64,000 nt of DNA from Pseudomonadota bacterium (lineage in GTDB: Bacteria; Pseudomonadota; Gammaproteobacteria; Burkholderiales; Rhodocyclaceae), in assembly GCA_018261895.1 (NCBI GenBank), contig JAGTRT010000004.1, positions 62,001-126,000 on the forward strand, given 5' to 3'. This document shows, one piece after another, positions 49,020 through 60,662 of the stretch. Below the pieces are notes generated by a model that was not told where the DNA came from, ran no database searches, and worked only from the letters and a program-made list of their open reading frames with translations. Position 1 is the first letter of the stretch; every line of letters begins with the position of its first letter. Position numbers and translations under genes: made by a program.

Positions 49020-51065
49020 TCAGGCGCGGGTAATCCACAGTGCCATCAGCACAGAGACGCCGATGATCATGGTAAATGCGTAGTGATAAACATAACCGGT
49101 CTGGAAGAGACGGGTTATTGAAGCGATCCATCCAACGACCTTGGCCGAACCATTGACGATCAGGCCGTCAATGATCGTGACATCGCCGCCGCGCCACAGC
49201 ACTTTGCCCATCAGGCGAGCACCGCCGGCGAAAACGACTTCGTTGAATTTGTCAAAGTAATACTTGTTTTCGAGTAGCGTCTGGATGCCGGAGAAGCGGC
49301 GCTGGATGGCAGCCGGGATATCCGGGCGCTTCATGTAGAAGAACCAGGAAACGACAACACCGGACAAGGCCAGAATGAACGGCAAGGTCGTCAGCGAATG
49401 AACGCCCATGGCAACGGCACCGTGGAACTCTTCGGCCAAATGTGCCATGGCCGGATGCGCTTCGCTATCAATGAAGATCACGCCCTTGAAGTATTCGCCA
49501 TAAAGCATGGGTTCGATCGCGAAGAAACCGATCAAAACGGACGGGATTGCCAGCAGAACCAATGGCAGCGTAACAACCCATGGTGTTTCGTGGGGTTTCT
49601 GACCCGGTGCAAGCCCGTGATGGTGATCGTGCGAAGCCTCTTCATCATCATGGTCACCATGATGTTCGTGATGATGGGCATCATCTGCCTTGCCGAAGCG
49701 TTCCTCACCATGGAAGACGAGGAAGTACATGCGGAAGGAATAGAAGGCTGTGACGAAGACACCGGCCAACACGGCAAAATAGGCAAAAGCTGCGCCCGGC
49801 TGGCCGGAATGGTAGGCCACCTGTGCCGCTTCAATGATCGAGTCCTTGGAGTAGAAACCGGCCATGAACGGTGTCCCGATGAGGGCCAACGAACCAATTA
49901 AGGAGGTAATCCAGGTAATCGGCATGTACTTGCGCAAGCCACCCATGTTCCGGATGTCCTGATCGTGGTGCATCCCGATGATCACAGAACCGGCGCCAAG
50001 GAACAGCAGTGCCTTGAAGAAAGCGTGGGTCATCAGGTGGAAAATGGCAACCGAGTAGGCCGACGCACCCAGCGCAACCGTCATGTAGCCCAACTGAGAC
50101 AGGGTCGAGTAAGCGACGACCCGCTTGATGTCATTCTGGATAATCCCCAGAAAGCCCATGAACAGGGCCGTAATAGCACCGATGATGATCACGAACGAGA
50201 GGGCCGTTGTCGAGAGCTCGAACAGTGGCGACATGCGGGATACCATGAAGATACCGGCCGTAACCATCGTTGCAGCGTGAATCAGCGCGGAGATCGGCGT
50301 CGGACCTTCCATGGAATCCGGCAGCCACACGTGCAGCGGTACCTGAGCTGACTTGCCCATGGCACCAATAAACAGACAAATACAGGTAACCGTCATCAAC
50401 GACCACTCAGCGGCACCCCAGATTTTGATCGTCGTGGCGGCAAGCTCCGGTGCCTTGGCAAATACGGTGGCGTAGTCGAGCGTGCCGAAATGAGCCAGCA
50501 CGAGGCCAATACCGAGAATGAAGCCAAAGTCGCCAACCCGGTTGACCAGGAACGCCTTCATGTTCGCGAAAATGGCCGTCGGACGGGTGTACCAGAATCC
50601 GATCAGCAAGTAGGAAACGAGACCCACCGCTTCCCAGCCGAAGAAGAGCTGCATGAAGTTGTTGCTCATCACCAACATCAACATCGAGAAGGTGAACAAC
50701 GAGATATAGCTGAAGAAACGGTTATAACCCGGGTCTTCCTGCATGTAGCCGATGGTGTAGATATGAACCATCAACGACACGAAGGTGACAACCAACATCA
50801 TCGTGGTGGTCAACGTATCGATCAGGAAACCAACCTCGAATCGATAGTCTCCACTGGTCATCCAGGTATAGACGGTGCCGTTGAATGTATGCCCCGCCAA
50901 CACGTCCTTGAAAATGACCACGGACGCGAAAAACGCGATGGCGACGCCGGCGATCGTTGCGGTATGAGCGACCCAGCGCGGAATGACACGACAGAACAGA
51001 CCGGCGATCATGGCACCAATCAGAGGCGCCATCGGAACGAGCAGGTAGAGTTTTTGCATTTCCAT
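49020..51065 (-). CDS. nuoL: NADH-quinone oxidoreductase subunit L
   Basis: 681 residues, about 16 membrane helices including the long lateral helix at the C-terminus. GWEAVGLVSYLLIGFW, GAMGKSAQVPLHVWLPDSMEGPTP and TFSMLMLVMSNNF are subunit L marks. Around residues 460-485 lies a His/Asp/Glu-rich loop (DDAHHHEHHGDHDDEE and DHHHG), unusual in density. Start ATG follows nuoK by 2 bases. Confidence 0.95.
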   Translation of the reverse strand: MEMQKLYLLVPMAPLIGAMIAGLFCRVIPRWVAHTATIAGVAIAFFASVVIFKDVLAGHTFNGTVYTWMTSGDYRFEVGFLIDTLTTTMMLVVTFVSLMVHIYTIGYMQEDPGYNRFFSYISLFTFSMLMLVMSNNFMQLFFGWEAVGLVSYLLIGFWYTRPTAIFANMKAFLVNRVGDFGFILGIGLVLAHFGTLDYATVFAKAPELAATTIKIWGAAEWSLMTVTCICLFIGAMGKSAQVPLHVWLPDSMEGPTPISALIHAATMVTAGIFMVSRMSPLFELSTTALSFVIIIGAITALFMGFLGIIQNDIKRVVAYSTLSQLGYMTVALGASAYSVAIFHLMTHAFFKALLFLGAGSVIIGMHHDQDIRNMGGLRKYMPITWITSLIGSLALIGTPFMAGFYSKDSIIEAAQVAYHSGQPGAAFAYFAVLAGVFVTAFYSFRMYFLVFHGEERFGKADDAHHHEHHGDHDDEEASHDHHHGLAPGQKPHETPWVVTLPLVLLAIPSVLIGFFAIEPMLYGEYFKGVIFIDSEAHPAMAHLAEEFHGAVAMGVHSLTTLPFILALSGVVVSWFFYMKRPDIPAAIQRRFSGIQTLLENKYYFDKFNEVVFAGGARLMGKVLWRGGDVTIIDGLIVNGSAKVVGWIASITRLFQTGYVYHYAFTMIIGVSVLMALWITRA

Positions 51066-51067
51066 GT

Positions 51068-51379
51068 TTAACCCTTCAGGCTGCCAAGGTCATCCACATG
51101 GATGCTCTTCAGGTTGCGGAACAGTACGATCAGGATAGCCAGGCCGATTGCAGACTCGGCGGCAGCAACGGTCAGGATGAAGAAGACGAAAATCTGACCA
51201 GAGAGATCCTGCAGATAATGCGAGAAAGCCACGAAATTCATGTTGACCGCAAGAAGCATCAACTCGATGGCCATCAGCAAGACCAGCAGGTTTTTTCTAT
51301 TCAGGAAAATACCAACCACACTGATCGCGAAAAGTATCGCGCCCAGAACCAGAAAATGGGAGAGAGTAAGATTGAGCAT
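51068..51379 (-). CDS. nuoK: NADH-quinone oxidoreductase subunit K
   Basis: 103 residues, three membrane helices with the two membrane glutamates of this subunit ([17 protein letters not shown] and [17 protein letters not shown]). It lies 14 bases from nuoJ and 2 from nuoL. Confidence 0.95.
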   Translation of the reverse strand: MLNLTLSHFLVLGAILFAISVVGIFLNRKNLLVLLMAIELMLLAVNMNFVAFSHYLQDLSGQIFVFFILTVAAAESAIGLAILIVLFRNLKSIHVDDLGSLKG

Positions 51380-51393
51380 TGTTTCCCCGGGGG

Positions 51394-51999
51394 TCAGTCT
51401 TTTTCAACCGGCATCTGCAGGACGCGAACACGATCCTTCGCCTTGATGAAGACCTGCTGATTTGGATTGGTGTACTTGGACTTCTTCGGACCGCGATAGG
51501 TCAGCACGATGGCGGCAATCATGCCAACAAGCAGAATGATCGAGGCCAACTCGAAGGGATAGACGTAATCGGTGAACATCAGCGCGCCGATGCTCTTCGT
51601 ATTCGAAACACCGGCGGGAAGCATGGCTTCAGCAGCCGGAATCTGGAAATACTTGCTGCCAAGGACTAGCCCCATTTCGACCACCATCAGGATGCCAAGC
51701 AAAGCGCCCAACGGGAGATAGTTCCAGAACCCTTGGCGAATGCGATCAATGTTGATGTCCAGCATCATGACCACGAATAGGAAGAGCACCATGACTGCGC
51801 CGACATAGACCAGGATGATGGCGATTGCCAGAAATTCGGCTTGCAGCAGAGCCCAAATACCACCACAGGTAAAGAAGGCAAGAATCAGGTGAAGCGCAGC
51901 ATGGACCGGGTTGCGCGCTGTAATCACGCGCAGGCTGGCAAAAACCAGAATGGCCGAGAGAAAGTAGAAAACCGCTGTTTGAAAATCCATTGCTAGCAC
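51394..51999 (-). CDS. nuoJ: NADH-quinone oxidoreductase subunit J
   Basis: 201 residues, five membrane helices with [27 protein letters not shown], the conserved Y/G bulge on helix 3 central to the proton path. A C-terminal cytoplasmic tail of about 40 residues follows. Confidence 0.95.
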   Translation of the reverse strand: MLAMDFQTAVFYFLSAILVFASLRVITARNPVHAALHLILAFFTCGGIWALLQAEFLAIAIILVYVGAVMVLFLFVVMMLDINIDRIRQGFWNYLPLGALLGILMVVEMGLVLGSKYFQIPAAEAMLPAGVSNTKSIGALMFTDYVYPFELASIILLVGMIAAIVLTYRGPKKSKYTNPNQQVFIKAKDRVRVLQMPVEKD

Positions 52000-52002
52000 C
52001 TG

Positions 52003-52491
52003 TTATCGGTAAGAAGCATCAAGTTCGCGATCCTTCGCGATCTGATCTTCGTAGCGGTCGCCGTTGGCCAGCAACATCTGCTTGGTGTAATACAAATCAC
52101 CGCGCTTTTCGCCGTGGTATTCAAAAATCCGGGTTTCAACCACAGCATCGACGGGACAAGCCTCTTCGCAGAATCCGCAGAAAATGCACTTGGTCAAATC
52201 GATGTCGTACCGAGTCGTACGACGCGAGCCATCATCGCGGGGCTCTGCTTCAATCGTAATAGCCAACGCAGGGCAGATCGCCTCACAGAGTTTGCAAGCA
52301 ATGCAACGCTCTTCGCCATTCGGATAGCGACGCAGGGCGTGTAACCCCCGAAAGCGGAAACTCTGCGGCGTCTTTTCTTCCGGATATTGAACCGTGATCT
52401 TCCGCGCAAAGAAATAACGCCCGGTGACCGACATGCCCTTCAACAATTCCTTGAGGAAGAGGCTGTTGAAGATTTCCTTCATCGAACCCAT
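52003..52491 (-). CDS. nuoI: NADH-quinone oxidoreductase subunit I
   Basis: 162 residues, soluble arm subunit with two 4Fe-4S motifs, [12 protein letters not shown] (about 60-71) and [12 protein letters not shown] (about 99-110), which form clusters N6a and N6b. Confidence 0.96.
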   Translation of the reverse strand: MGSMKEIFNSLFLKELLKGMSVTGRYFFARKITVQYPEEKTPQSFRFRGLHALRRYPNGEERCIACKLCEAICPALAITIEAEPRDDGSRRTTRYDIDLTKCIFCGFCEEACPVDAVVETRIFEYHGEKRGDLYYTKQMLLANGDRYEDQIAKDRELDASYR

Positions 52492-52501
52492 TAGTCTCTC
52501 C

Positions 52502-53551
52502 TCACTTCCAGATATTCAACGGCGACATCATCCAGACGCCGACAACCACGAGCCAGATCAAACAGATCGGCAAGAACACTTTCCAGCCCAAGCGCATTAA
52601 CTGGTCATAGCGATAGCGCGGGAACGTAGCCCGGAACCACAGGAACAGGAACAGGATGGCCGACATCTTGATGAACAGCCATAGGATTCCGTCGGGCAGG
52701 AAACCAACCGGCGACAACCATCCACCGAGGAACAGGATGGAGGTCAGCGCGGAAACCAGAATCATGTTCGCATATTCGGCCAGGAAGAACAGCGCGAACG
52801 CCATACCCGAATATTCCACATGGAAGCCGGCCACAATTTCAGACTCGCCTTCAGCAACGTCAAATGGCGCACGGTTCAACTCAGCCGTACCTGAAATCAG
52901 ATAGACGATGAACATCGGGAATAGGGGCAACCAGTTCCATGAGAGGAAACTCAGCCCCCAGCCAGCGAAACGGCCTTGATCCTGAACATTGACAATATCA
53001 ACCAGGTTCAGACTATTCGAAACCATCAGTACGCAGATCAGCGAGAAACCCATTGAGATTTCGTAGGAAACCATCTGAGCAGCAGAGCGCATGGCGCCAA
53101 GGAATGCGTACTTCGAGTTCGACGCCCAACCTGACAGGATAATGCCGTAAACACCCATGGACGATATCGCCATGATGTACAGCAGACTCGCATCGATATT
53201 GGCGACGACCAAAGAATCCGTGAATGGAACGACCGCCCAGCAGGCCAGCGCTGGTGCAATTGCCAGCATAGGCGCGATGATGAAGATTCCCTTATTGGCC
53301 GTTGTCGGGATGATGATTTCTTTAAGCAAGAGTTTCAGGCCATCAGCGATTGGCTGAATCAGACCCCACGGACCGACACGGTTCGGCCCGATACGAACCT
53401 GCATGTAACCGATCACCTTGCGTTCAAAGTAAGTCAGATACGCCACACCGAGCATCAAGGGCGCGACAATCAGTACGATTTTGAGCAGGGTCCAGACGGC
53501 TGGCCAAGCACTGCCGAAAATCCCAAGTCCGAAATTCATCAGTGCGTCCAT
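52502..53551 (-). CDS. nuoH: NADH-quinone oxidoreductase subunit H
   Basis: 349 residues, eight membrane helices. The quinone-site loops [21 protein letters not shown] and [21 protein letters not shown] are intact. It starts one base from the nuoG stop. Confidence 0.96.
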   Translation of the reverse strand: MDALMNFGLGIFGSAWPAVWTLLKIVLIVAPLMLGVAYLTYFERKVIGYMQVRIGPNRVGPWGLIQPIADGLKLLLKEIIIPTTANKGIFIIAPMLAIAPALACWAVVPFTDSLVVANIDASLLYIMAISSMGVYGIILSGWASNSKYAFLGAMRSAAQMVSYEISMGFSLICVLMVSNSLNLVDIVNVQDQGRFAGWGLSFLSWNWLPLFPMFIVYLISGTAELNRAPFDVAEGESEIVAGFHVEYSGMAFALFFLAEYANMILVSALTSILFLGGWLSPVGFLPDGILWLFIKMSAILFLFLWFRATFPRYRYDQLMRLGWKVFLPICLIWLVVVGVWMMSPLNIWK

Positions 53552-55885
53552 TTATGCACGCTCCACGGAAATCGTGCCGAACATTTCGCCGAGCATGGCG
53601 GTACTGGCGTGGCCTGCAGAAACGCGAACACAACCAGAGGGCACATTATTGTCTGCTTTGGCGGTCAGCAATGCCTCGCCATCGCCCTGCTTCACACGAA
53701 CCGGAGAATTGTCCGCAATCCCGATCTGCGCCATGGTCTGTTCGTTCATGCGAGCCGATGGTGCAATGGAGTCGGCCGTCAGCTTCAACGCCGGCGAACG
53801 GCGGGCCATCGGATCGGCAAAGTTGATCGGCACATCAGCAATTCGCACCAACCCGGATGGCGAAGTAGTCGGAATCGACAGAGCTGCATCCTTAAGCTCG
53901 TTACTCAAGCCAGCTACAAACTCAACGCCCTTGCCAAGCGCTTCATCCCGAACAGCTTCGCTAGACTCGTATGTAAATCCATCCAAATTCAGGACGTTGC
54001 CAAGGACACGCAACAACTTCCATGCCGGCCGGGTCTCCCCTCTCGGCTTGACCACGCCATTGAAGCTCTGCACCCGACCTTCGGTGTTGATGAAGGTGCC
54101 AGAAGTTTCTGTATAGGGTGAAATCGGCAGCATCACATCAGCATAATCTAGAGCAGGCGCATGCTTGAAGGCAGACATATAGACCACCAAACTGGCCTGC
54201 TTGAGCGCCGCTAGAACAAGTTGCGGGTTCGCTGAGTCATACTCTGGCTCAACCCCCATCAACACATATGCTTTTCTGGGCTGTTCGAACATTTGCCGTG
54301 CGTTTGCCCCGGACGGCAATGCCTTGGCAACGTGAGCACCAACGGTATTCGCGCCCTCACCAAGGAAACCGACGGTTGCCCCGGTGATCTTGCCAAGTTC
54401 GAGTGCCAGCAAGTGCAATTGCGTTGCATCGGACGACTGCGTCGCGACGTTCCCAAGGAATACGGCCCGTTTTTCTCCGTCAACCAAGCTTTGAGCAATT
54501 TTCCTGCTGGAATCACAAACGTCTATAGCCTCAAGACCAGTCGGTACCGAAGCACCCTTAATCTCTGCAGCAGCCTTTACCACTCCAGCAAAGGCAGATG
54601 CCAACAGATTCGGTCCAACGGTAATTCTGGCGTGAAGGTTGATTAACTGATCGTCTCCACCAACCGAAATCAAGCTAACCTTGGTATATTTTTTTGCTGC
54701 CTGGCGCAAACGCTGGGCGATCAATGGATGATCCTTGCGGAGGAATGACCCCACGACTAATGCACCATCAAGGTCCTTGATTTCCGAAAGTCGCATTCCC
54801 AGCCAAGGGGTTCCGGCACGCTTGAAGTCCGACGAGAAATCGTTCTGCCGCGGACGGAAATCGATATTCCCGCTTCCGATACCCTTCATGACTTTTCCAA
54901 GAAGGAAAAGCTCTTCTACCGTAGAACTTTGTGCTGCAAGTGCCGCAACCGAATCGCCACCATGGGTACGGGAAACATCCTTCAGGCCATGCGCGACGTA
55001 ATCAAGCGCAACGTTCCAATCAACTTCCTTCCACTCACCACCCTGCTTGACCATAGGCTTGGTCAAACGCTCATCGGAACTCAATGCTTGGTACGAGAAA
55101 CGTTCCTTGTCCGAAATCCAGCATTCGTTGACATCTTCGTTTTCACGCGGCAAAACTCGCATAACGTTATCGTGCTTGACCTGAACAACAAGATTGGCGC
55201 CAACCGAATCCTGAGGGCTAACCGACTTACGGCGCTGCAGTTCCCAAGAGCGCGCTGTATAGCGGAATGGCTTGGACGTCAGCGCCCCAACCGGGCATAG
55301 ATCGATCATGTTTCCGGACAACTCTGAATCGACGCTGCGACCAACAAAGGTCATGATCTCGGAATGCATGTTGCGATTGGCCATGCCAAGTTCCATGATG
55401 CCGGCTATTTCCTGACCAAAGCGAACGCAACGCGTACAGTGAATACAGCGGCTCATTTCCTCCATGGAAATCAGCGGACCAACATTCTTGTGAAATACGA
55501 CGTGCTTCTCTTCCGTGTAACGGCTCTTCATCGGGCCATATCCAACGGACATATCCTGCAACTGACATTCACCGCCCTGATCACAGATCGGGCAATCCAG
55601 CGGGTGATTGATGAGCAGGAATTCCATCACGCCTATCTGAGCCTTCACGGCCAGTTCGGAGTGAGTAAAGACTTTCATCCCGTTGGTCACCGGTGTTGCG
55701 CAGGCCGGCAACGGCTTCGGCGCCTTTTCCACCTGCACGAGACACATGCGGCAGTTCGCGGCGATCGAAAGTTTCTTGTGGTAGCAGAAATGCGGAATGT
55801 AAACGCCCACTTGCTGCGCGGCATCCATCACCGTGCTGCCATCAGGCACCTGCGCCTTTTTGCCGTCGATTTCGATTTCTAGCAT
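53552..55885 (-). CDS. nuoG: NADH-quinone oxidoreductase subunit G
   Basis: 777 residues. N-terminal 2Fe-2S cysteines (CYHKKL ... NCRMCLV ... CATP), His-Cys3 region (DCPICDQGGECQLQD) and two 4Fe-4S regions (CIHCTRCVRF ... CPVGAL) are intact. The C-terminal molybdopterin-like domain has no cofactor and is less conserved. Carries electrons from NuoF to NuoI. Confidence 0.95.
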   Translation of the reverse strand: MLEIEIDGKKAQVPDGSTVMDAAQQVGVYIPHFCYHKKLSIAANCRMCLVQVEKAPKPLPACATPVTNGMKVFTHSELAVKAQIGVMEFLLINHPLDCPICDQGGECQLQDMSVGYGPMKSRYTEEKHVVFHKNVGPLISMEEMSRCIHCTRCVRFGQEIAGIMELGMANRNMHSEIMTFVGRSVDSELSGNMIDLCPVGALTSKPFRYTARSWELQRRKSVSPQDSVGANLVVQVKHDNVMRVLPRENEDVNECWISDKERFSYQALSSDERLTKPMVKQGGEWKEVDWNVALDYVAHGLKDVSRTHGGDSVAALAAQSSTVEELFLLGKVMKGIGSGNIDFRPRQNDFSSDFKRAGTPWLGMRLSEIKDLDGALVVGSFLRKDHPLIAQRLRQAAKKYTKVSLISVGGDDQLINLHARITVGPNLLASAFAGVVKAAAEIKGASVPTGLEAIDVCDSSRKIAQSLVDGEKRAVFLGNVATQSSDATQLHLLALELGKITGATVGFLGEGANTVGAHVAKALPSGANARQMFEQPRKAYVLMGVEPEYDSANPQLVLAALKQASLVVYMSAFKHAPALDYADVMLPISPYTETSGTFINTEGRVQSFNGVVKPRGETRPAWKLLRVLGNVLNLDGFTYESSEAVRDEALGKGVEFVAGLSNELKDAALSIPTTSPSGLVRIADVPINFADPMARRSPALKLTADSIAPSARMNEQTMAQIGIADNSPVRVKQGDGEALLTAKADNNVPSGCVRVSAGHASTAMLGEMFGTISVERA

Positions 55886-55929
55886 GTTGCTACCTTGTAG
55901 CCAGTTCTTTCGTTACAACCCGTAACCTG

Positions 55930-57258
55930 TCAGGCCGGAATCTTGTGGAAGCCACTGCCTGCCCACTGAACATCTTTGGGGACCAGACAAGTCTTGTTTT
56001 CAATGTGATACTCGAATTCTTTTCCGAAGTGCTTGATAAAACTTTGCACAGGGAAAGCTGCTGCATCACCGAGAGCACAGATCGTACGTCCGGCAATATT
56101 GCCGAGCACGCTATTCAGCAGGTCCAGATCCTCTGGTTTGCCAAGCCCGTTCTCTATCCGATGAACTACCTTGTACATCCAGGCTGTTCCCTCTCGACAA
56201 GGCGTACATTGCCCGCAGGACTCTTCGTGATAGAAGAAGGACAATCGTTCGAGCGCCTTGACCATGCAGACAGTTTCGTCCATGACGATGACCGCCCCGG
56301 AGCCAAGCATCGATCCACCCTTACTGATCGAATCGTAGTCCATGGTGCAATCCATGATCACCTCTGCCGGCATAACCGGAGCAGAAGATCCACCAGGAAT
56401 AACAGCCTTCAACTTGCGACCACCACGCATTCCGCCACACATTTCAAGCAGCGTTGAGAACGGCGTTCCAAGAGGAATTTCGTAGTTCCCAGGACGATTG
56501 ACATGACCGGAAACCGAAAACAGTTTCGTTCCGCCATTATTCGGCTTGCCCAAATTCAGGAACTCTTCGCCGCCCATTTTCAGGATGAACGGAATCGAAG
56601 CGAAAGTTTCGGTATTGTTGATGGTCGTCGGCTTGCCATACAGGCCGAAGGAGGCAGGGAACGGCGGCTTGAAGCGGGGCTGGCCCTTCTTGCCCTCGAT
56701 CGATTCAAGCAGTGCGGTCTCTTCTCCGCAGATATAGGCACCATAACCGTGATGGGCAAAGAGTTCGAAATTGAATCCCGACCCAAGGATATTCTGACCA
56801 ATTAGTCCCGCAGCTCTGGCCTCATCGAGCGCCTCTTCGAAACGCTTGTATTCGAACCAAACTTCGCCATGGACGTAGTTGTAACCGCGGTTCGCCCCCA
56901 TAGCGTAGGCAGCGATAGCCATTCCCTCGATGACCGCATGCGGGTTGTAGCGCATGATGTCCCGATCCTTGAAGGTTCCTGGCTCGCCTTCGTCTGTATT
57001 GCAAACGACGTACTTATCTCCGGGAAAGGAACGCGGCATGAACGACCATTTAAGACCAGTCGGGAAACCGGCACCGCCGCGACCCCGCAGGACAGATTTC
57101 TTTACTTCGCTGATGACATCTTCTTGAGTCATCTTGCTTTCAAGAATGCGCTTCAGTTGCGCATAGCCGCCACGTGCGACGTAATCCTTGAGGCGCCAGG
57201 TATTGTCGCCATCCAAGCCTTCCATCAGAACGCCATTGATCGAACCAAGCATAGCCAT
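55930..57258 (-). CDS. nuoF: NADH-quinone oxidoreductase subunit F
   Basis: 442 residues. NADH/FMN site [29 protein letters not shown], and 4Fe-4S motif [15 protein letters not shown] are intact. ATG overlaps the nuoE stop by one base (TAATG). It is parallel to the NuoF part of HoxF at 33-35 kb. Confidence 0.96.
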   Translation of the reverse strand: MAMLGSINGVLMEGLDGDNTWRLKDYVARGGYAQLKRILESKMTQEDVISEVKKSVLRGRGGAGFPTGLKWSFMPRSFPGDKYVVCNTDEGEPGTFKDRDIMRYNPHAVIEGMAIAAYAMGANRGYNYVHGEVWFEYKRFEEALDEARAAGLIGQNILGSGFNFELFAHHGYGAYICGEETALLESIEGKKGQPRFKPPFPASFGLYGKPTTINNTETFASIPFILKMGGEEFLNLGKPNNGGTKLFSVSGHVNRPGNYEIPLGTPFSTLLEMCGGMRGGRKLKAVIPGGSSAPVMPAEVIMDCTMDYDSISKGGSMLGSGAVIVMDETVCMVKALERLSFFYHEESCGQCTPCREGTAWMYKVVHRIENGLGKPEDLDLLNSVLGNIAGRTICALGDAAAFPVQSFIKHFGKEFEYHIENKTCLVPKDVQWAGSGFHKIPA

Positions 57259-57731
57259 TATTTACACTCCTCCAGCAGCTTGTCGATCTGCTCCGGATGC
57301 ATGTGGCTGCACATTGACCGGTTATTGACGATGAAAACCGGCGCGTCGCCGCAGGCTCCCATGCACTCACCTTCTTTCAATGTAAACTTTCCATCTGGTG
57401 TTGTCTCGCCATAGCCGACACCCAGCTTTTTCTGGAGGTATTCACCTGCATGGTATCCACCGGAAAGCGCGCACGGAAGGTTGGTACAGACTGTTATCTT
57501 GTACTTGCCAACCGGTTTCAGGTCGTACATGTTGTAGAAAGAGGCAACCTCATAGGCAGCAATCGGCGGCATGCCCAGATAATTGGCCACTGCCTCGATG
57601 GACTCTGGAGATAACCAGCCTTTTTCTTCCTGGGCATGAGCGAGGCAAGCCATGGATGCAGACTGTTTCTGATCGGCGGGGTATTTGGCTACCTCGCGCG
57701 CAAACTTCTGGAGGGTTTCAGCGGAAAACAT
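57258..57731 (-). CDS. nuoE: NADH-quinone oxidoreductase subunit E
   Basis: 157 residues, thioredoxin-like fold with the 2Fe-2S cysteines in [11 protein letters not shown] and [11 protein letters not shown]. The ATG overlaps the nuoD stop by one base (TGATG). Confidence 0.96.
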   Translation of the reverse strand: MFSAETLQKFAREVAKYPADQKQSASMACLAHAQEEKGWLSPESIEAVANYLGMPPIAAYEVASFYNMYDLKPVGKYKITVCTNLPCALSGGYHAGEYLQKKLGVGYGETTPDGKFTLKEGECMGACGDAPVFIVNNRSMCSHMHPEQIDKLLEECK

Positions 57732-58984
57732 CAGCGGTCAATCTCGCCAAAAACAATATCTTGGGAACCGATAATCGTAACGACGTCGGCAATCATATGG
57801 CCTCTGGACATTTCGTCCAGTCCTGCCAGGTGAACGAACCCCGGCGCACGGATTTTCATGCGATAAGGTTTGTTTGCACCATCAGAAACAAAGTAGATAC
57901 CAAACTCACCCTTAGGATGCTCAACGGCCGCGTAGGCCTCACCCGGTGGAACGTGAATACCTTCCGTGAAGAGTTTGAAGTGATGAATCAACTCTTCCAT
58001 GTTGGTTTTCATATTTTCGCGTGGCGGAGGCGCAACTTTGTTGTTATCAGTGATCACGGGGCCGGGGTTTTTACGCAACCAAGCGATGCACTGCTTAATG
58101 ATGTTGTTGGACTGAATCATTTCTTCCATGCGAACCAGATAGCGATCGTAGCTATCACCATTCACACCTACCGGAACATCAAAATCAATCTTGTCATACA
58201 CGGCATATGGCTGCTTCTTGCGCAAATCCCAGGCGACGCCAGACCCACGCAACATGGCACCCGTGAACCCCATCTGCATGGCACGTTCCGGCGAAACCAC
58301 ACCAACATTGACCAAGCGCTGTTTCCAGATCCGGTTATCGGTCAACAGCGTGTGATACTCAGCGTGGTAGGTTGGGAAGCGATTGGTGAAATCCTCAAGG
58401 AAATCGAGAAGCGATCCGCTGCGATTTTCGTTTTTCTCCGCAGCTTTCTTGGCATTGGTCCAGGTTGACTCCTGATACTGCGGCATACGATCCGGAAGAT
58501 CTCGATATACGCCACCCGGACGATAGTACGCAGCATGCATGCGAGCGCCAGAAACCGCCTCATACACGTCCATCAGATCTTCACGCTCACGGAAGGTATA
58601 CAGCGCCATTGTCATAGCGCCCACGTCAAGTGCGTGACAGCCGATCCACAATAAGTGATTCAGAATACGCGTGACTTCGTCGAACATCACGCGAATATAT
58701 TTCCCGCGTTCAGGGACTTCGATACCAAGCAGCTTTTCCGTTGCAAGGCAGTACGCATGTTCGTTGCACATCATCGACACATAGTCGAGTCGATCCATGT
58801 AGGGCACCGACTGAACCCAAGTCCGTGTTTCAGCCAGCTTTTCGGTTGCACGGTGCAGGAGCCCAATATGCGGGTCAGCACGCTGTACAACTTCGCCATC
58901 CAGTTCAAGCACGAGACGCAACACACCGTGAGCAGCGGGGTGTTGAGGACCAAAATTGAGTGTGAAATTGCGGATATCAGCCAT
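57731..58984 (-). CDS. nuoD: NADH-quinone oxidoreductase subunit D
   Basis: 417 residues from ATG 58982-58984, within the last 8 bases of nuoC; a GTG/ATG 20 residues upstream was not chosen because the family starts near [19 protein letters not shown]. The quinone-binding loops [10 protein letters not shown] and the Tyr-bearing [11 protein letters not shown] are intact. Confidence 0.95.
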   Translation of the reverse strand: MADIRNFTLNFGPQHPAAHGVLRLVLELDGEVVQRADPHIGLLHRATEKLAETRTWVQSVPYMDRLDYVSMMCNEHAYCLATEKLLGIEVPERGKYIRVMFDEVTRILNHLLWIGCHALDVGAMTMALYTFREREDLMDVYEAVSGARMHAAYYRPGGVYRDLPDRMPQYQESTWTNAKKAAEKNENRSGSLLDFLEDFTNRFPTYHAEYHTLLTDNRIWKQRLVNVGVVSPERAMQMGFTGAMLRGSGVAWDLRKKQPYAVYDKIDFDVPVGVNGDSYDRYLVRMEEMIQSNNIIKQCIAWLRKNPGPVITDNNKVAPPPRENMKTNMEELIHHFKLFTEGIHVPPGEAYAAVEHPKGEFGIYFVSDGANKPYRMKIRAPGFVHLAGLDEMSRGHMIADVVTIIGSQDIVFGEIDR

Positions 58985-59582
58985 GTGCACTATCCCCATA
59001 GGTATCTTCGCGAACAATGCGCGGGGTATTCTCACGAGGCTCAATGGTAACGGGTTGGTAGATCACACGCGCCTGATCGGGGTCATAGCGCATTTCCACA
59101 TGGCCTGATATCGGGAAGTCCTTGCGGAACGGATGACCGATAAAACCGTAGTCAGTCAAAATTCGACGCAAATCGTCATGCCCCACAAACGCGATGCCGA
59201 ACAGGTCAAAAGCCTCGCGCTCAAACCAGTTTGCACTCTTCCAAACACCGGTAACGGAATCAACCGAAGGAAACTCGTCGTCTTCGGCAAACACCCGAAC
59301 GCGCAAGCGCCAGTTATTGGAAATTGAAAGAAGGTGCGAAACCGCGGCAAAGCGCTTGCCTTGCCAACCTGCATCACCATAGGTGGAATAATCAACGCCA
59401 CACAGGTCGATGATTTCCTCGAAGTGAAGATCAACCTCATCCCGCAATGTTGTCATCACACCAAGATAATCGGCTGCACCGACCTCAATTGTGACTTCCC
59501 CCAAAGCAAGCTTTAGCGACTTAATTTTTTCGCCAAAGTGCTTTTGCAGGTTTTGGCTAAGCGTTTCCAGCTTGGCAGACAT
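58977..59582 (-). CDS. nuoC: NADH-quinone oxidoreductase subunit C
   Basis: 201 residues. The family mark [29 protein letters not shown] appears as [11 protein letters not shown] and [17 protein letters not shown]. Soluble connecting-arm subunit. Confidence 0.95.
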   Translation of the reverse strand: MSAKLETLSQNLQKHFGEKIKSLKLALGEVTIEVGAADYLGVMTTLRDEVDLHFEEIIDLCGVDYSTYGDAGWQGKRFAAVSHLLSISNNWRLRVRVFAEDDEFPSVDSVTGVWKSANWFEREAFDLFGIAFVGHDDLRRILTDYGFIGHPFRKDFPISGHVEMRYDPDQARVIYQPVTIEPRENTPRIVREDTYGDSAHG

Positions 59583-59601
59583 ATCGAATCAGCCTTGGCA
59601 A

Positions 59602-60078
59602 TTAACGAGCAATAGTGTTGGTACGACGAATCTTGTTCTGCAACTGGATCAACCCGTAAATCAAGGCCTCCGCAGTTGGTGGACAACCTGGCACATAGAT
59701 ATCGACCGGAACGATCCGGTCACAGCCACGCACAACAGAGTAGGAATAATGGTAGTAACCGCCACCATTGGCACACGACCCCATTGAAATAACCCAACGC
59801 GGCTCAGCCATCTGGTCATAAACCTTGCGCAAGGCAGGTGCCATTTTGTTGGTCAACGTACCAGCAACAATCATCACATCAGACTGACGCGGACTGGCAC
59901 GGAACACGATGCCAAAACGATCCAGATCGTACCGCGAAACACCCGCATGAATCATTTCGACCGCACAACAGGCCAAGCCAAAGGTCATCGGCCATATCGA
60001 CCCCGTACGCATGTAATTGATCAGCTTGTCTGCCGTTGTAGTGACAAAGCCTTCCTGCAGGATGCCCTCAATCGCCAT
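59602..60078 (-). CDS. nuoB: NADH-quinone oxidoreductase subunit B
   Basis: 158 residues. The terminal 4Fe-4S cluster N2 uses the tandem cysteines of [10 protein letters not shown] with [14 protein letters not shown] and [12 protein letters not shown], all present. Confidence 0.96.
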   Translation of the reverse strand: MAIEGILQEGFVTTTADKLINYMRTGSIWPMTFGLACCAVEMIHAGVSRYDLDRFGIVFRASPRQSDVMIVAGTLTNKMAPALRKVYDQMAEPRWVISMGSCANGGGYYHYSYSVVRGCDRIVPVDIYVPGCPPTAEALIYGLIQLQNKIRRTNTIAR

Positions 60079-60087
60079 AACCTAGCC

Positions 60088-60459
60088 TCATTCCCATTCC
60101 AACGCGCCCTTGGCCCAGGCATAAACATAACCAACGACCAGAATGGCAACGAATACGAGCATTTCGATAAAACCAAACAACTTAATCGAATCCGTCGCAA
60201 CGATGTCTTTGAAAATTGAAGCCCACGGAAAAAGGAATGCAATTTCCAGATCAAACAGTATGAAGAGAATGGCGACGAGATAAAAACGCACGTCAAATTT
60301 CATGCGCGCATCTTCAAACGCTTCGAAACCACACTCGTACGGGGAAAGCTTTTCAGGGTCTGGACGGCTCGGAGCAAGCAGATAACCCATCGCGACAGGC
60401 AAAACGCCTACCGCGACCCCCACCAGAACAAACATCAGGATTGGAAAGTAGTTTTCCAT
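60088..60459 (-). CDS. nuoA: NADH-quinone oxidoreductase subunit A
   Basis: 123 residues, three membrane helices, with the conserved loop [22 protein letters not shown] (as [13 protein letters not shown]). First gene of the operon, 66 bases after the tRNA-Leu end; there is no obvious terminator between tRNA and nuoA. Confidence 0.96.
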   Translation of the reverse strand: MENYFPILMFVLVGVAVGVLPVAMGYLLAPSRPDPEKLSPYECGFEAFEDARMKFDVRFYLVAILFILFDLEIAFLFPWASIFKDIVATDSIKLFGFIEMLVFVAILVVGYVYAWAKGALEWE

Positions 60460-60525
60460 GACCCGCCGCCAATATTCAGTTTCTTATTCGAAACAGCGAA
60501 CTTTTCAGCCACTGCTCCAGCCTTT

Positions 60526-60610
60526 TGGTGCCGACGGCGAGACTCGAACTCGCACAGCTTGCGCCACTACCCCCTCAAGATAGCGTGTCTACCAATTTCA
60601 CCACGTCGGC
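60526..60610 (-). tRNA. tRNA-Leu (anticodon GAG)
   Basis: 85 bases including an encoded CCA. Acceptor stem GCCGACG / CGTCGGC, D-loop AAATTGGTAGAC, anticodon loop TTGAGGG with GAG, a long class II variable arm (GTGGCGCAAGCTGTG region) and T-loop GTTCGAGTC. It sits between secG and nuoA, as in many betaproteobacteria. Confidence 0.93.
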
Positions 60611-60662
60611 ACGTATTTATTGATCACCCAGAGAGGACTAAATACCAGGCGAATCTACTACT

